Shown here: one piece after another, positions 46,050-57,179 of the stretch
Layout of the letters: every line of letters begins with the position of its first letter
How positions within the stretch are numbered: position 1 is the first letter of the stretch
Assembly: GCF_963678635.1 (NCBI RefSeq)
Contig: NC_087065.1
Location: forward strand, 44,331,430-44,395,429
DNA: 64,000 nucleotides
Origin: Symsagittifera roscoffensis
Lineage: Eukaryota > Xenacoelomorpha > Acoela > Convolutidae
Direction: 5' to 3'
The notes under the pieces: generated by a model
What the model was told of the DNA's origin: nothing
Database searches by the model: none
Seen by the model: the letters and a program-made list of their open reading frames with translations, nothing else
Made by a program: the position numbers and the translations under genes

Positions 46050-46990
46050 GTTCGAGGACTGCCCCCTAAGCCCTTGTGGCTAGCATCAAAAACATCAGTA
46101 TATCCTTATGCATGTCGAAACGTTGTAATTCTACGATGTTAGCCACTTGCTTTTTTAGTGTTTCGACTGCCAATTGGCATTCATTTGTCCATACGAAGTC
46201 ATTTTTCTAATTCAACAATGACCGCAATGCCGCTGAGCTTTCCACTTGGGCTGGTATGCATTTGTGGAGACTCTGTTTAGATCCCATAAAAATTTTAGGT
46301 TGTGACAACGTTTTAGGGGAGTCTAATTTATCAATGGGATCTATTTTGCGCACCAACGATGTAGTTCCAGAAAACGTGTTCGGTTGACGCAACTATTCAT
46401 ACTCTTTTTTCGCGAATATACACTTTTCCAATTTCAACGCCATATTTTCTTTGTCCAGTTTTTTTCAGGTTTTTCTCGACCAACTTGATACGCTTGGTTT
46501 CTGAACCTTGTGATATTACTAAGATATCATCTATGAAAGCGTGCGCGCAAGGAAACTCTGAAAGTTATGAGTCCGTAACACGTTGGAATTCCACAGGAAT
46601 TGTTGCCAAACCATAGAACCCCGTTTTAAAGCAATACGTCCCGGTAGATTTACCTCCTACTAACGAAAAGTTGCAATGTTTGCTGGTGTCGGCGGATGTT
46701 TGCTGGTAGTTGTCCTTATGCGTACTTTAGGTTCATCGTGGTAAAAAAGCATCCCCATTTTTCCGTGCGCTTATCGTTTGCCCTTCGCTATCCACAAACT
46801 CTTCAATGTTTGCTTTTTGGTTATCGTTTTTGAGCTTGCTTGTTTATTTCCCTTGATTCCAACGCTAGTTTTACCGAGCCATCTTTCTTAACTGGGATGA
46901 CAATCGGCGAGACGAAATATTTAACAGAGTACTCTTCCAGTTTCTCTATGTGTTTTGAGCCAGTAACTTATCACTTTCGCTATCTACCTT
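46050..46990 (-). pseudogene. gypsy reverse transcriptase, heavily frameshifted
   Basis: Only fragments survive. KYFVSPIVIPVKKDGSVKLA near 46880 is the RT start, LKYAYGQLP near 46730 corresponds to the 'DLxxAYxQ' block, and THTFRV-type palm sequence occurs in other frames near 46520. The position between protease and RNase H supports the call. No functional RT could be made. Confidence 0.55.
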
Positions 46991-47177
46991 ACTTTGCAAA
47001 TTGAGAGACATTTTTCTGCCCTTCTGCTGGATGGGCATCAAAGTTTTGGAAAAATTCGGCTCGATTTTTTTAGCTACCTATGCGCCCTACGCTGTGGAAA
47101 ACGTTATGGAATTGCTTACTGAAATGTGTTTGCCAGTCATCAAGGTCATTCGCCCTGACATCGAGTGCCCCTGGATG

Positions 47178-47537
47178 TTAAGCACTCCCTGCTCCGCTGG
47201 CGCCTGAACCAGCATCAGCCCCAAAGACGGCCGGCATCAGATCCCGACCGATGATGCATGGTCGGCAGCCCCCAAACACCTTGATCGCTGCCTGGGTTGT
47301 CCATCCGTTGGAGTGAAGGGTCGCGAAGAGTTTTCCTATTAGGTTCAATGGGTTATTAGCATAGTCCCTAAACTGATCATTCTTGGGATATATCTGCTGT
47401 AGTTGCACCTTCTGCTTTCCCAAGCTACGTTTTGTTTCTCCGATAGTGAAAGTAGTTTTTGGCGATCCGCTATCAATCCAGATCTGCGTCGAATGTCCGC
47501 TAATTTTAACGGCTAATTTCGCCCTCGCTACTTTCAA
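47178..47537 (-). pseudogene. gypsy aspartic protease
   Basis: A 119-codon frame starts MKVARAKLAVKISGHSTQIW and has the active site WIDSGSP (DSG codons at 47466-47474), as in retroviral-type proteases. The flap region and the closing CIIGRDLMPAVF (the 'xxGRDLL' motif) are present. The triad is intact in sequence. The end (GADAGSGASGAGSA) is Ala/Gly/Ser-rich before a stop, where RT should continue. Confidence 0.7.
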
Positions 47538-47639
47538 GTATTATTCTTTTTTCCTTTTGATGGACATCATTATGTAGTCCTTGGAACTATTAGAGTCCCA
47601 GCCGTGGGCAATTTGGTTTGGGTCAGTTACCCATCCGAC

Positions 47640-48050
47640 GGAACTACCATAGTTCGATGTGTTTTGGTCCTGCTCCTGTTGGGAATCTCATTTTATTAAT
47701 CATACCTGCTCGTCCTCTCCCCACCACTATGCGTCCTCGGCATGGGCGCTCGTACTGGCCGATTTGCCGACAGAGTTTACACGTAGCATTCTTCGCCAGA
47801 CTCCTAGCAATGTGGTCTGGTGTGAAACCACTTTGGTCACAATTGAAATATCTGCGATCCGCCCAACAGCGGTTATATCCCCTGAAGACTCCTCCTCTGC
47901 AACCTCGTTGAAAAGGTCGACGGTACCCGCCTCGGATTGCACCAATTGGCTACGTCTATATTTGAAGCGCACCGCTGGCGCCGCAGCGAGCCCTCAGAAT
48001 GTTTTTGCGTACTTGTCCCCCTGCTCGTATGAGAGCGCAATCCGGTAGAC
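47640..48050 (-). pseudogene. gag C-terminal zinc-knuckle region
   Basis: Minus-strand fragments near 47740-47880 contain two Cys-rich knuckle remnants: RYFNCDQSGFTPDHIARS and ATCKLCRQIGQYERPCRG. In intact gypsy gag proteins these are CCHC boxes; here His positions read Phe and Gln. It precedes the protease as expected. Confidence 0.5.
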
Positions 48051-48979
48051 TTAATCTGGAACCTAAGTAGAACGACATATTCACTAGAAAGACGTTAAAA
48101 ATTGTTAAAAAAACGAGTTTATCAAAAACGTCGTCTGTGAATGTTTGTTTATGTCCATTTTGGAAAAGGAACTTCAATTTTTGCTACTTCAAAAAAATCA
48201 CCAACGTAGAAGTTTGGTTGGCGAAATAGTTGCCGCGGTTAATGTACTCTTAATAAAATTAGATGTGGAACGTTGTTTTTGGTCTTTTTTTTCGGGGCTA
48301 ATTTGGTACCGCGGTTTTTTCACGAGATAACTGTCTTGACAAAAACGATGATTGACTCGAATTCAGTGCCCTTATCTGCCCAGAAATGTTGTTTGTTTTC
48401 TTTTTATCATTTGTTTGAAAGCTTTTTAAATTAAGGTGCCTTGCTTTGATTTCATATTGTTTGTACACGAAGTTAACGGGACATGCATTCCACTGCAACA
48501 AAAAGATATTTATTGTCTTTTTGTGAGCTGCACGTTTTTCAACAAACGCCATGTCAATCCGTCATATTTCGTTTCTGCCATAAGCTATCAATTTGAGACG
48601 CGGTATTTTGTTACGAACCGTTCGATATTTTGTTTATGCAGGCTCTGTATTTAGAATCAGTTCCAGCTTACCTCAAATAAATTTTGATTGCCCTCATAAA
48701 ATCTGTACACTTCCAAACAATACTGAACTTCTGCTTGTACATTCATTTTTTTTTCTTCAGTTAATTTTGCTATTTATTGTTTTCGTTGTTGTCTTCTCTG
48801 TAGTTGCAGAATCCAATTTATTATCGGGCGTTCGGCATGGTTCAGAGTCTTCTTCTTCTTCTTCTTCTTCTTCTTCGTCTTTTTCTTCCTCTTCTCCCCC
48901 TTCTTCTCGTTGGTTTTTTTTTGCATTGCTTGTTCTTTTTCACTGTCTGCAACTGTCCTTCTGGTGCTGCGTCCCTTAA
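48051..48979. other. no clear gene; TTC-rich microsatellite
   Basis: A minus-strand 84-codon frame at 48298-48552 (MAFVEKRAAHKKTINIF) carries no known motif. (TTC)n and related T/C repeats at 48844-48900 create poly-Ser or poly-Glu readings that I do not count as genes. Confidence 0.45.
48844..48900. repeat. TTC microsatellite
   Basis: Imperfect TTC/TCT trinucleotide run. Confidence 0.85.
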
Positions 48980-49249
48980 TGCTTTTTGAGCTGGAAATGG
49001 TTGATGTTTTTTGGGCAAAAGGATGGCTTTAGATGTTGAAGAGGAGTTTTTGGAAAATCTGCTTCTTTGCTTTTGTTGAGTTTGTTCGTAATTCTTGACT
49101 GATTCGCAACTTTGGTATACTCCTTCATAAGCAATTGTTCAAATTTGAGAGATCTCAAACTCAGTATGAAAGCACGTAGTACATTTTTTTAGTTTGCCGT
49201 TGCTTGTTAAATATCATGCAAAAAACTGATGATGCTTTTAAGATCGGAC

Positions 49250-49435
49250 CCGTTTGTTGATGCCTCATCCAGCTCAGCACTTGTTTTCAGTTCATTTCCT
49301 TCATCTTCAAAGAGAAAGAGAGCTTGATCTTGTGGATTGTTTTGGCTTTGGCAACGATCGGTTTTTCAGGAGTTGGTATGACTGAATGATCAGTTACTGT
49401 TATTGTTGTTGTTATTGTATGATTCTTTTTGTTGC

Positions 49436-49487
<52 letters not shown>

Positions 49488-50853
49488 ATTGTTGTTGTTG
49501 TTGTATTTGGGGGGCCTAACTAGTCCATGTTTGTTAATTGCGGTTTTTTATGTTTGACGGAGTTGTTCAGCAAAATACGTGATGCAAATTGTTGCTCTCT
49601 GATGTACACATGCTTCAGACTTAGAACAATTTGTTCTGCTGCCGTTTCTTGAAATACTTAAATCAAAAGTAAACTATATGCCTGATTAGATAAAATTCTG
49701 GTTTATTCATTATAATAGCTCGTTTCTGTTGAAGACTCGTTTTTGGATTGATTTAAATTTTCGAATGCTTTCCGAAAATGTTCAGAATTAGGACACTGAC
49801 AGGCCTTTCACCGTTGAATACATTGAGGAAACGTTCACAGACAATTCAGTTTGTTTGACTATTTGATGATTTTTTTCTCTGAAAGCCTGGTAGTTGGGTT
49901 GGTTTCAACTGTACCATGAGCTGCATAATAGAATTTTTCTTCGCGTTCAATTGTGATGCGAATTTTTTTCTACTTTATAAAGAATTGACAGGTGGTGAAA
50001 TGTTTGAACAGTATCTGAGAGAGTCTGATGTTCGGGTACCTGAATCTTTTACAAGGTGTACAAACTGTCCTTTGTAGCAAATTTTTACGCATTTCATACA
50101 AATTTGGGCACACTAACTTGACTTTCGAGATGATCAGTTGCAGCATGTCAAGAGGTAATTTATGTAAAATGATATGAGATGTGTTCAAAAAAATAGTTCG
50201 TGACCATCGGCTTTGTTGGAATAAATTCTGTTTAAGAAAACAACATCTAAGCCCCTGTGTCTTCCTACCGTTGCTAGCTTAACGAAATCTCTATCATTGA
50301 TTAATTGTTCGCATGAGTCACGAAAGACTAATAAAATGTTCTCAGTTCTTCCCAAACAATCAAATCAATGAAAATTCACTATTTCAATTTGAATTCTGCG
50401 AGCTCAAAACTTTTCCCGATTATAGGTTGAATATCTTTGTAAAAAAAACTTTCCGTACAATTTAGATTAATGAGGTTTTACCTAACTTTATTTTGAAAAT
50501 CAACTCTGTTTTTCCAGATATCGAAATTCCTACAACTGCCATAAACATGTTTTGTCCTGTCGTTGAACCAAAAGTTCATTCAAATCCTTGGGTTTGGTAA
50601 CACATACCCAACTAAACCAGATACTATTGAAAACCAAAATGGCATTTATTTGCAATAGTTGCGTCCAAGAAACTTTATAGATACAAAAAAAGTATTATCA
50701 AAATTAAAGTCACTTTGGACATAAATCAACTTCTGATCTGGAGACAGGCACATCATTACAAAATTTTTTGGAGTTTTGTTGGGCGCTACTTTGATCATAA
50801 ACAAATTCTTTAGCTTTAGTTGCATCAGGATCATCAATTGCTTTTTCAGACAT
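49250..50853 (-). pseudogene. FtsK/HerA-type packaging ATPase (copy 2), with poly-Gln tail
   Basis: The start ATG at 50853 gives MSEKAIDDPDATKAKEFVYD, parallel to the copy at 24108. WVCVTKPKDLNE precedes the P-loop, which after a frameshift reads VVGISISGKTELIF near 50520. Compared with copy 1 (GPSESGKT) the loop has Ile-Ser-Ile where Pro-Ser-Glu is expected, but GKT is kept. The block LATVGRHRGLDVV-like lies near 50260. NTSHIILHKLPLD with LQLI lies near 50180, matching KNTKHIILFKSPLD of copy 1. The C-terminal tail (VYIREQQFASRIL near 49600) runs into a CAA/CAG-encoded Gln tract at 49430-49503. Several frameshifts inactivate it. The 3' end is not defined. Confidence 0.6.
49430..49503 (-). repeat. 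TTG/CAA trinucleotide repeat encoding poly-Gln
   Basis: About 24 TTG units on the plus strand read as CAA (Gln) on the coding strand of the adjacent ATPase tail. Copy 1 has a Pro/Thr/Lys-rich tail at this place and no such tract. Confidence 0.85.
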
Positions 50854-50982
50854 ATTCAGATTTGATTTCACTCTTTTTTTTCTCTCTCTCTTTTTCTCTC
50901 TCTATGACCCTGACACTTCATCTTTGTCTTTATCAACTGTTTCAATGTAGAAAAACAATATGTTGATTTTATAAAAAACCAA

Positions 50983-52748
50983 TTAATTAAACTTCTGAAT
51001 GATAAAAAACTTTTTATCGAATTTAACATGTGTACCTGTGAAATCATTAGTTATGTCACTGACATTGTCATACATTTCCAATTCATAACTGGCTGGTATA
51101 GCATCAGTTTTTGCATGATAAACAATTGTCTTTACAGAGTTTTCATATACTAATTTCTGAACTTCTTCAGGTTGGTCATTGCTGCTGGGATCCATTCGAG
51201 TTCCCGGTTGATGTTTGGGTACTTTTACTAGTCTGGGAAGATAAACTCGTTCGCTAACAATTTGTGTATACTTGTGTCATTGAAGTAAATGAATTGATCA
51301 ATCACCGGAAAAATACTTTGTAGAGTCGACATTTCTCCTCCTGTTAGTTCAATTTGTTTTTTCCGCTACACTACTTGACCTCATATCGGCAATCATTTTG
51401 TTCTCTTCCAGTCAATGATATTTTTTTATGTCACTCTCTGGATTCATCAAAGCACGTAGCCAAAATAATAAGTAGGTCTCCAATTTTGCTAGTCTCTCAT
51501 CGCTGCTCATTTTTTGGTCAATCGAAAAAAAAAAACGTTATTTTTCTTCAGGGCACAGTGGCTCCTGGAAATTTATTGATGTATATTTTTTTTGCAAAAT
51601 GAATAGTCTTTGAATTCTCGGGCAACCCAAGTCATCAAGAATCTCAGTTTTTAATCCAGGTGCATCGCCAGAAGTTGAGTCTTTTCTTTCCTTTGGCGTA
51701 AATGCGGCGTTAGGATTTTCAAAACGAAACGTTTAATAATCTTGTTGACGTTCAAACAAAAAACACCGCTTTCCCATTCAACTCCGAGCATGTTGTTTGT
51801 TAACCATCTGTACGCTTTTTTCCAGGTTTTGATAATGAGTTGAAAGAACTGGAGGTAGAAAATTAAAACAGTCGCTATAATCAGAAGTTGTAATGGCTAA
51901 TTACTTAACTAAAAATTATTTTGTCTATAGCGGAATCATTCCAAGTCTAGCACGACTGATTTCCCTTCAACATTCTAGCAATTGGTAGGAGATTGGTTTT
52001 GTTAGTTTATAATACAAAAAGAAAGTAATACCAATCAAGTGACCAGCCGGACTGTAGTTACACTCCTAGGTTTGCATAAAACAGTAAGTGGGTTCAGTGT
52101 TATAAACTTTGTGAACATATTCCGCGGCATCATTTAAAATTGCATAAAGTCGCGATAATTTTGAATAATTCAAATATTTGTGCGATGAAGAACTGCATAT
52201 GCAAAAAAGACCTATATATAGTCTAAGTTTAATGGCAACGTCATATTTTTTGAATTTCTTTTTTACTAGAAAAAGATAACAGAACTTATGCAGCTTGAAA
52301 ATAATTTCGGTGCACAGGTTTTTCCGGATAGAGGTTTTTCAGCCAATTAAACCCCGTGAATGATTTCCAGGTCCGTTGAAGTAGCTCTACGTTTTGCCAT
52401 TTTTGTTAGGTGTTTTTCCCATCAGGTCGCAGACCTGCTGAATTTCAAACCAGTGGAAGTAAAAAAAATCTGCAGGTACCCTTTACTCAATCTTATATCT
52501 TGTTGGTAGGTAATTAGATAAATCATTGATAGTTTTTGATATTTTGGGATTCTATCCAAACAAAATCAAAACAATTGCTACACTCCATGCTCAAATATTA
52601 AAGAATCAAAATCGAACGAGCAACTGAATCGATTTTCATAAGTAGCAATGTTTGGCTCGGTAGCCTTCCCATTTTTCTCTTTTTCAAAAACGCACCAATT
52701 TATTTGTAAAAGCTCAGTCAAACAAAGCAGTTCTGTAGACTTGAGCAT
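50983..52748 (-). pseudogene. uncharacterised gene directly upstream of the packaging ATPase (copy 2)
   Basis: It starts ATG at 52748 (MLKSTELLCLTELLQINW, then EPNIATYENRFSCSFDF). The blocks match copy 1 in order: FFYFHWFEIQQV near 52450; LYAILNDAAEYVHKVY, then YCFM and GHLIGITFFLYYKLTKPI near 52000-52150; a WLTNNMLG-type block near 51800; MSSDERLAKLETYL near 51500; VIDQFIYF near 51300; YLPRLVKVPKHQPGTRMD near 51210. The last frame, open to 50983, adds DPSSNDQPEEVQKLVYENSV. The protein is unknown; I see no catalytic motif. A hydrophobic central segment might be membrane-associated. The ATPase start follows 130 bases downstream. Stops and frameshifts are frequent. Confidence 0.5.
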
Positions 52749-53310
52749 GTTCTCCTTTTAATACTTCTTCATATCTCGAAACAATAAAATTTCAAGATGA
52801 ATATGATTATTACTATTTTTTGATCTGTCAACAGTTAAAAAACTGAAAAAGTTAAATTTTTATTATTAGTATCGCTAGTGTGCCATTATCCTCCCGAACT
52901 CATTCTTTTAAAACATTAACTGAAACTGTTATCCTTATTTTGGACCAGCTATGCCCTTCTACCGTTCTACAAGTTTGATGAGTTTCTTTTGTTCAATAAC
53001 AGTTTTCCTCTTTCACGCGAAAACATAGTAGAAGTTACGCGAATAAACTACTGCTCTCAATAGCTAAAGAGAGAAAAAGAAAGATTTTTCTTTGAAGAAT
53101 AGATTTCGTGTGAAAGGAATTTTTGTACTAAAAACGTTCATTTTGCGATCATGTGGCATATAAAAGAAACAATAACTTTACACTGTGATATTTTGCTATG
53201 TTTTTTACCAAATTCCAGACAAAAAAATAGGATCCCTTTACAATAATCCGCCAAGGAACAAGAATTTTGCGGCTGTTTTGGGTGAATCCTTTCGATGATC
53301 TACTCATTAC
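52749..53310. other. no recognised feature
   Basis: AT-rich DNA upstream of the second Polinton-like fragment; no gene supported. Confidence 0.4.
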
Positions 53311-53397
53311 CTGTGTAATCTCTGGGAAAGTTGAGATACTAATTTCACGGTCTTTCCAAATTAAGGAGCCAAAAAAAGGATATGCGAGGTTGGCCAT
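53311..53397 (-). CDS. candidate first exon, unknown gene
   Basis: On the minus strand ATG at 53397 opens MANLAYPFFGSLIWKDREIS followed by ISTFPEITQ, ending at a CAG|GTAATG donor (GT at 53309-53310). The sequence preceding the ATG is CTATCC. It could be a first coding exon, or internal to a longer frame that continues to 53149. No family recognised. Confidence 0.25.
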
Positions 53398-53459
53398 GGA
53401 TAGCCTCTATCCGATTTAGGCTCCCACATGAAGGATCCCCGTCGGCTTGTTTACTAACT

Positions 53460-53680
53460 AACATTGCAATCTCAGAACATAGTTTTGCAAAGTTTGAAGA
53501 TAAGTCTGCAAATTAGCTACAAAAATTGTGCAAAATCTGAACATAGTTCTGCAAAATTCGCTCATAAGTTTGCAAACTCTTAACGAGATACTGAAACGTC
53601 TGGACATAGGTTTATTAAGTCTGAACAGAAAACTACAAAAGCGTTAACATAATTATATGAAACTTTAACTTGAAATTGCG
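53460..53680. repeat. degenerate ~30-bp minisatellite
   Basis: Units resembling TCTGAACATAGTTTTGCAAA and GCTCATAAGTTTGCAAA recur about seven times with substitutions. Non-coding. Confidence 0.5.
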
Positions 53681-53837
53681 CAGAAACAAAGAAATTGACC
53701 CGAACAAGCTATCTTCAGAAGAATTCACAATTTGTTTCTCGGTTCAATTTTTTTTTTGTAAAACATATTTTTTGGCTCAAATTATTGCATATTAACTACT
53801 ATTTGATTTTTGGCCAAAAAATATCGTTAGAGCTTTG

Positions 53838-54135
53838 GGTCTGAAATCGGATTTGGTGTACCACGCGGTCTGAAATTGGATTCCTTTGATTCACGCGGTC
53901 CGAGATCAGTTTTTGTGGGTCAACACAATCTTAATCCGAATTCTTTCGTTCCATACGGTCTGAATACGGATTCCAATAGTCCACGGGGACTAAAACCGGA
54001 TTCCTTTGGTCCACATGGTCTGAAACCGGATTCCAAAGGTTCACACGTTTTAATCCAATGCCTTTGGTCCAAAGGTCTGAAATCGGATTAATTCAGTCCA
54101 CACGGTCCGAAAATACATAAAGCTGGTCCGAATGG
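53838..54135 (+). repeat. 30-bp minisatellite encoding a 10-residue repeat
   Basis: Nine to ten units of about 30 bp, consensus near GGTCTGAAACCGGATTCCTTTGGTCCACAC (for example ACGGTCTGAATACGG and GGTCTGAAACCGG). Because the unit is 30 bp the frame from 53876 stays open for 71 codons and reads ten-residue repeats of the type DSFGPHGLKP. The first unit is 29 bp, which breaks the frame upstream. There is no evidence that it is transcribed. Confidence 0.75.
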
Positions 54136-54838
54136 TCTAACAATGCCAAATATAAGCCCACCTTTTCTGAACATAAAAGCACGACCTCGACCCAGGAAGC
54201 GTCTTGCTCTAAGGTTGATACTTTTGTTCACTCGAAAACATAAAGTAAAAAAGGTGAGGAATTGGATCTGCTGAACTTAAAACGATGATGTTAAAAGCTT
54301 CTTCTTGTGACGTGAATAGTTTACTATTTTGCTTTAAGTTTCTAAGTTTAACAGTAGAACAGATTAGGTTGGTCAAAATTATTGTCAGAATGTATTCGAA
54401 GCTCGAGACGAGACGGACGCTTAGTCGTCGCGATTGTAGAAGTCCCATTCCTTAAGAAGCTTAGGGGGTGGCGAAGGTCCTGGATACTTATCTGAAAAGG
54501 AAAAAAAAACTTTTTGCCGAATATAACTTTGGATAGATACGCAGACAGACAAACTTGATGCAAAAATGGAATCTTAACTTTTTTTAAAATTGAAAATACA
54601 GTTTCTAATGATATATCTAATGACATACCTATTCATGTACCTAATGATATAATTAGTGATATATAAAGATATAAATTAAGATCTCCCTCCCCCCCCCCCC
54701 CACTAGTAGTTTGGGTTAAAATTTTTGCCAAGAAAACTCAACTTAACCAAGATAACAAGCTACTTCTCAATTTTTTCGTTAACTTGAATTTTTCAGGGGG
54801 TTAATATGGGGTTATTATATTTTTAGCAAGATGTTAAA
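54136..54838. other. no recognised gene; C13 run
   Basis: Short (TAATGATATAT)-like repeats at 54607-54670 and thirteen C at 54689-54701. No gene supported. Confidence 0.45.
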
Positions 54839-55039
54839 ATGCCTCGGCCCAGGGTTTGCTTCAACTTTTTGCATCGCCCCGCCGGACAAAAAAATAAAGT
54901 AACTGTTGTTAAACATATATCTTTTTCAAAAGATGGAATCACGAGTGAACTTACTAAATTTTGTGATGCAGTACCAGTAGTGGAACAATTCTGCGATCTC
55001 AATGAAGTCATCCATGTTCATTTCTTGATTCGGGCCTAG
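54839..55039 (+). CDS. hypothetical protein, 66 codons
   Basis: The frame begins MPRPRVCFNFLHRPAGQKNK and includes VVKHISFSKDGITSELTKFC, ending VIHVHFLIRA before a stop. The composition is balanced and unlike the surrounding AT-rich DNA. A possible acceptor (TATTTTTAG) lies just upstream, so it may be a last exon. No family recognised. Confidence 0.35.
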   Translation: MPRPRVCFNFLHRPAGQKNKVTVVKHISFSKDGITSELTKFCDAVPVVEQFCDLNEVIHVHFLIRA

Positions 55040-55621
55040 AAAAAACAGTCTTTTTCATGTCTTGCTTTAACTAAGCAAAGTTGCTCTAACTTGCTCTTTG
55101 TAAGTATTGCTCTAACTAAAATCAAAATGAGACTTTATTGCTTAATTTGTGTCTGGATGCCAAAAACATGTTGGACTTGAATAGCAGCAAAAAATTTGCC
55201 TACGGAAAAAATATCTTGAGCTATCGAAACATAGCAAGATATTGTTGAAAAACTGTTAACGAGCTCACAAAAACTGAAATTATACAAATGCTTGGGGCGG
55301 TTTGTTTTTTCAGACCACTTTCCCGAAAAAAAATTTGGAAAGTGGAGAAGGCAACTAATCCGCGTGCGAGGTTGCATCAGGTCATCAGGTTCCTTGTCTT
55401 ACGTATGCTTTTGTTGTGATTTGTTTTTTTTTTATGATTCTATCATTATGGTCTTCGGCATTGATTAGATCAGTCAACACTTTGCAACGGTCGATCACTG
55501 CTAGTTGGTGTTAGTTTTAAGATAGAACATTTTAATTCCTTTTTCATTTAACTTCTTTTATCAATTTAAGTATTTGTACATAAATTGTACACACCTACAT
55601 AGATTGCAAGAAAACTTTATT
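55040..55621. other. no recognised feature
   Basis: AT-rich DNA before the gypsy element; part of it may be its 5' LTR or leader, but no LTR pair was found. Confidence 0.35.
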
Positions 55622-56690
55622 ATGGCGCATTCAAATAAATCGAACGTGCGTGGAATCCCCTCATGCTGGCCACCACACTCCTGAACCAGTGGAGCGACCA
55701 ATTCCAGTTGGCTATAACGGCGAAAAAATTCTGGACATAGATAGCCTCAACGGACCGGAGGTACCAGAAACGCAAACTCCAATCCTGGAGCAACCCACAG
55801 GAAGCGAGTGGGACTCAGACAGAGCCAGTAGAGAAGCGAGGAACAAGAAAGCTATGAAAGTATAGGAAACCGCCGAAGAAAAGCGGATAAACGAAGAACA
55901 GAAAAACTCAATGGGATGAGACGGGCAGAAGCCGACAAAAACGTTCGCTCAATTTTGTTTTTAGCTCTAGGAAGCGAAGGAAAAAGGGTATTTATCCAAA
56001 AAATTACTCTGGTAAAAGTTTTAGCATTTCATTTACGGGGTTCTGGACCCTACTAGACACCGCATTTAATAAACATCCTATTGCATCTTTCGAGAGGTAC
56101 AAATTGTTAAACCGTAAAGCAAAAGAATCGGGAATCATTCAAACAATTTTGGGGCGCTCTGACAGACTTGGTGAGCACATGCAACACATGGGAGACCAAT
56201 GAAGCCGAATGGATAAGAGATATCTTCATTTGCAATATGAAGAATACGGAAACTCCTCTTAGCCACGTTAAGCCAGTCGGAAGCGCTTAATCAGGCCTCA
56301 TTTGACAAAAAATGCTATTTTAACAACCAAAAACTGACTAATATGGCGAGATTTTTGACCAAAGGGCCGATTTTTATTTTTTTTATTACTCATAGTCGGA
56401 TCAAGAAAGAGCTGAGCCTCAACATAGAAGGAAGCAACGCTTGCTTGAAATGTGGGAATCCATTTACGAAAAAAAAACCTCTCAACGTATGCCAAGCGAA
56501 AGACATCACGTTGAAAAACATTGTTACAGACATTTTGCTAAGCTTTGTAAATCCCGCAACAAACGACATTCTGTAAATATTGTAAGCGATAACCATGTAA
56601 ATACAGAGAAAGGCGTATACGTCCCGCCCGAAAGTTCGTGGAGCAAAAATCAAGAAACGCGTAGACTGGAATGAAAACGAACAGAGCGAC
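55622..56690 (+). pseudogene. gypsy gag with zinc-knuckle remnant
   Basis: The start ATG at 55622 (MAHSNKSNVRG) is followed, in a shifted frame, by VERPIPVGYNGEKILDIDSL and an acidic stretch. The capsid-like part near 56040-56170 has FWTLLDTAFNKHPIASFERY and RKAKESGIIQTILG. The nucleocapsid part near 56430-56560 has CLKCGNPFTKKKPLNVCQA and then, in another frame, HFAKLCKS, the 'CxxCGxxFTxNHLxxCxA...GHFAKxC' form of this group. At least five frame breaks. Confidence 0.65.
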
Positions 56691-56769
56691 GATGACGAAT
56701 TCTCGGTGTTGAGTGTTAGAAAAAATTATGACGAAAACTGACTCGAGATCAAGAAGTTTTTAAACATAG

Positions 56770-57165
56770 GATTGGGATGGGAAATAATCTTGAACATGAA
56801 CATTTCAGTAGATTCGACCAGCCCAGTTAGCTTTTAAAACAAAATGTATTGCACGAACTTAAGCTAAGATCACCCAATCTAAAAATTCACCCAGTGGAGA
56901 ATAGAATTAGGGATCTATATTGTGGCTTCACCGATGACACGATTAACATCCTGGGAAAAACTTTTGCCAGGACGCAATCCAAAAGGTGGATTAGTGAAGA
57001 AACGCCGTTCTTCATTACAGGTGGACACGATCGCAAATTACTGGGGGAAGGATAACCTACTAAGATTAGGTATCGAAGTGAAGCAGAAGAAAGGCCCCGA
57101 GTCAATTTGCTCAGTCAGCCAACCACCAATCGAATGTAAGTGGAATAAATTTTAGTTATCAACCT
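56770..57165 (+). pseudogene. gypsy aspartic protease, active site altered
   Basis: The frame MNISVDSTSPVSLLKQNVLH carries the active-site block at 56811-56819 as Asp-Ser-Thr, where the family has Asp-Ser/Thr-Gly. It continues LHELKLRSPNLKIHPVENRI and CGFTDDTINILGKTFARTQS to TPFFITGGHDRKLLGE, the closing 'xLLGxDxL' region. A frameshift near 57045 leads to NLLRLGIEVKQKKGPESICS. Gly loss plus the frameshift indicate no activity. Confidence 0.6.
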
Positions 57166-57179
57166 AGCAAATTTTTAAA

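Larger units (their letters stand above)
43877..48050 (-). mobile_element. Ty3/gypsy LTR retrotransposon, decayed, minus strand
   Basis: In transcription order, gag zinc knuckles, aspartic protease, reverse transcriptase, RNase H, integrase and a C-terminal tail are arranged PR-RT-RH-IN, which defines Ty3/gypsy. Many frameshifts exist. Domain motifs resemble the K02A2.6-like group of invertebrate elements. LTRs were not identified. Confidence 0.8.
48980..52748 (-). mobile_element. second, diverged Polinton/adintovirus-like fragment
   Basis: It repeats the upstream half of the module at 20.8-26.0 kb on the same strand: the uncharacterised gene, then the packaging ATPase. Downstream, where the penton should follow, I find nothing convincing, and a gypsy element begins at 48050. 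Protein-level similarity to copy 1 is moderate, so these are two old insertions or lineages rather than a recent duplication. Confidence 0.55.

Noticed and set aside
48593-48979. 128-codon plus-strand frame with a long Ser run
   Set aside because: The run is the TTC microsatellite; the rest is hydrophobic low complexity without any motif.
49430-49503. CRISPR-like or satellite array
   Set aside because: It is a simple trinucleotide repeat with no spacers. No CRISPR array, rRNA gene or intact tRNA was seen anywhere in the window.
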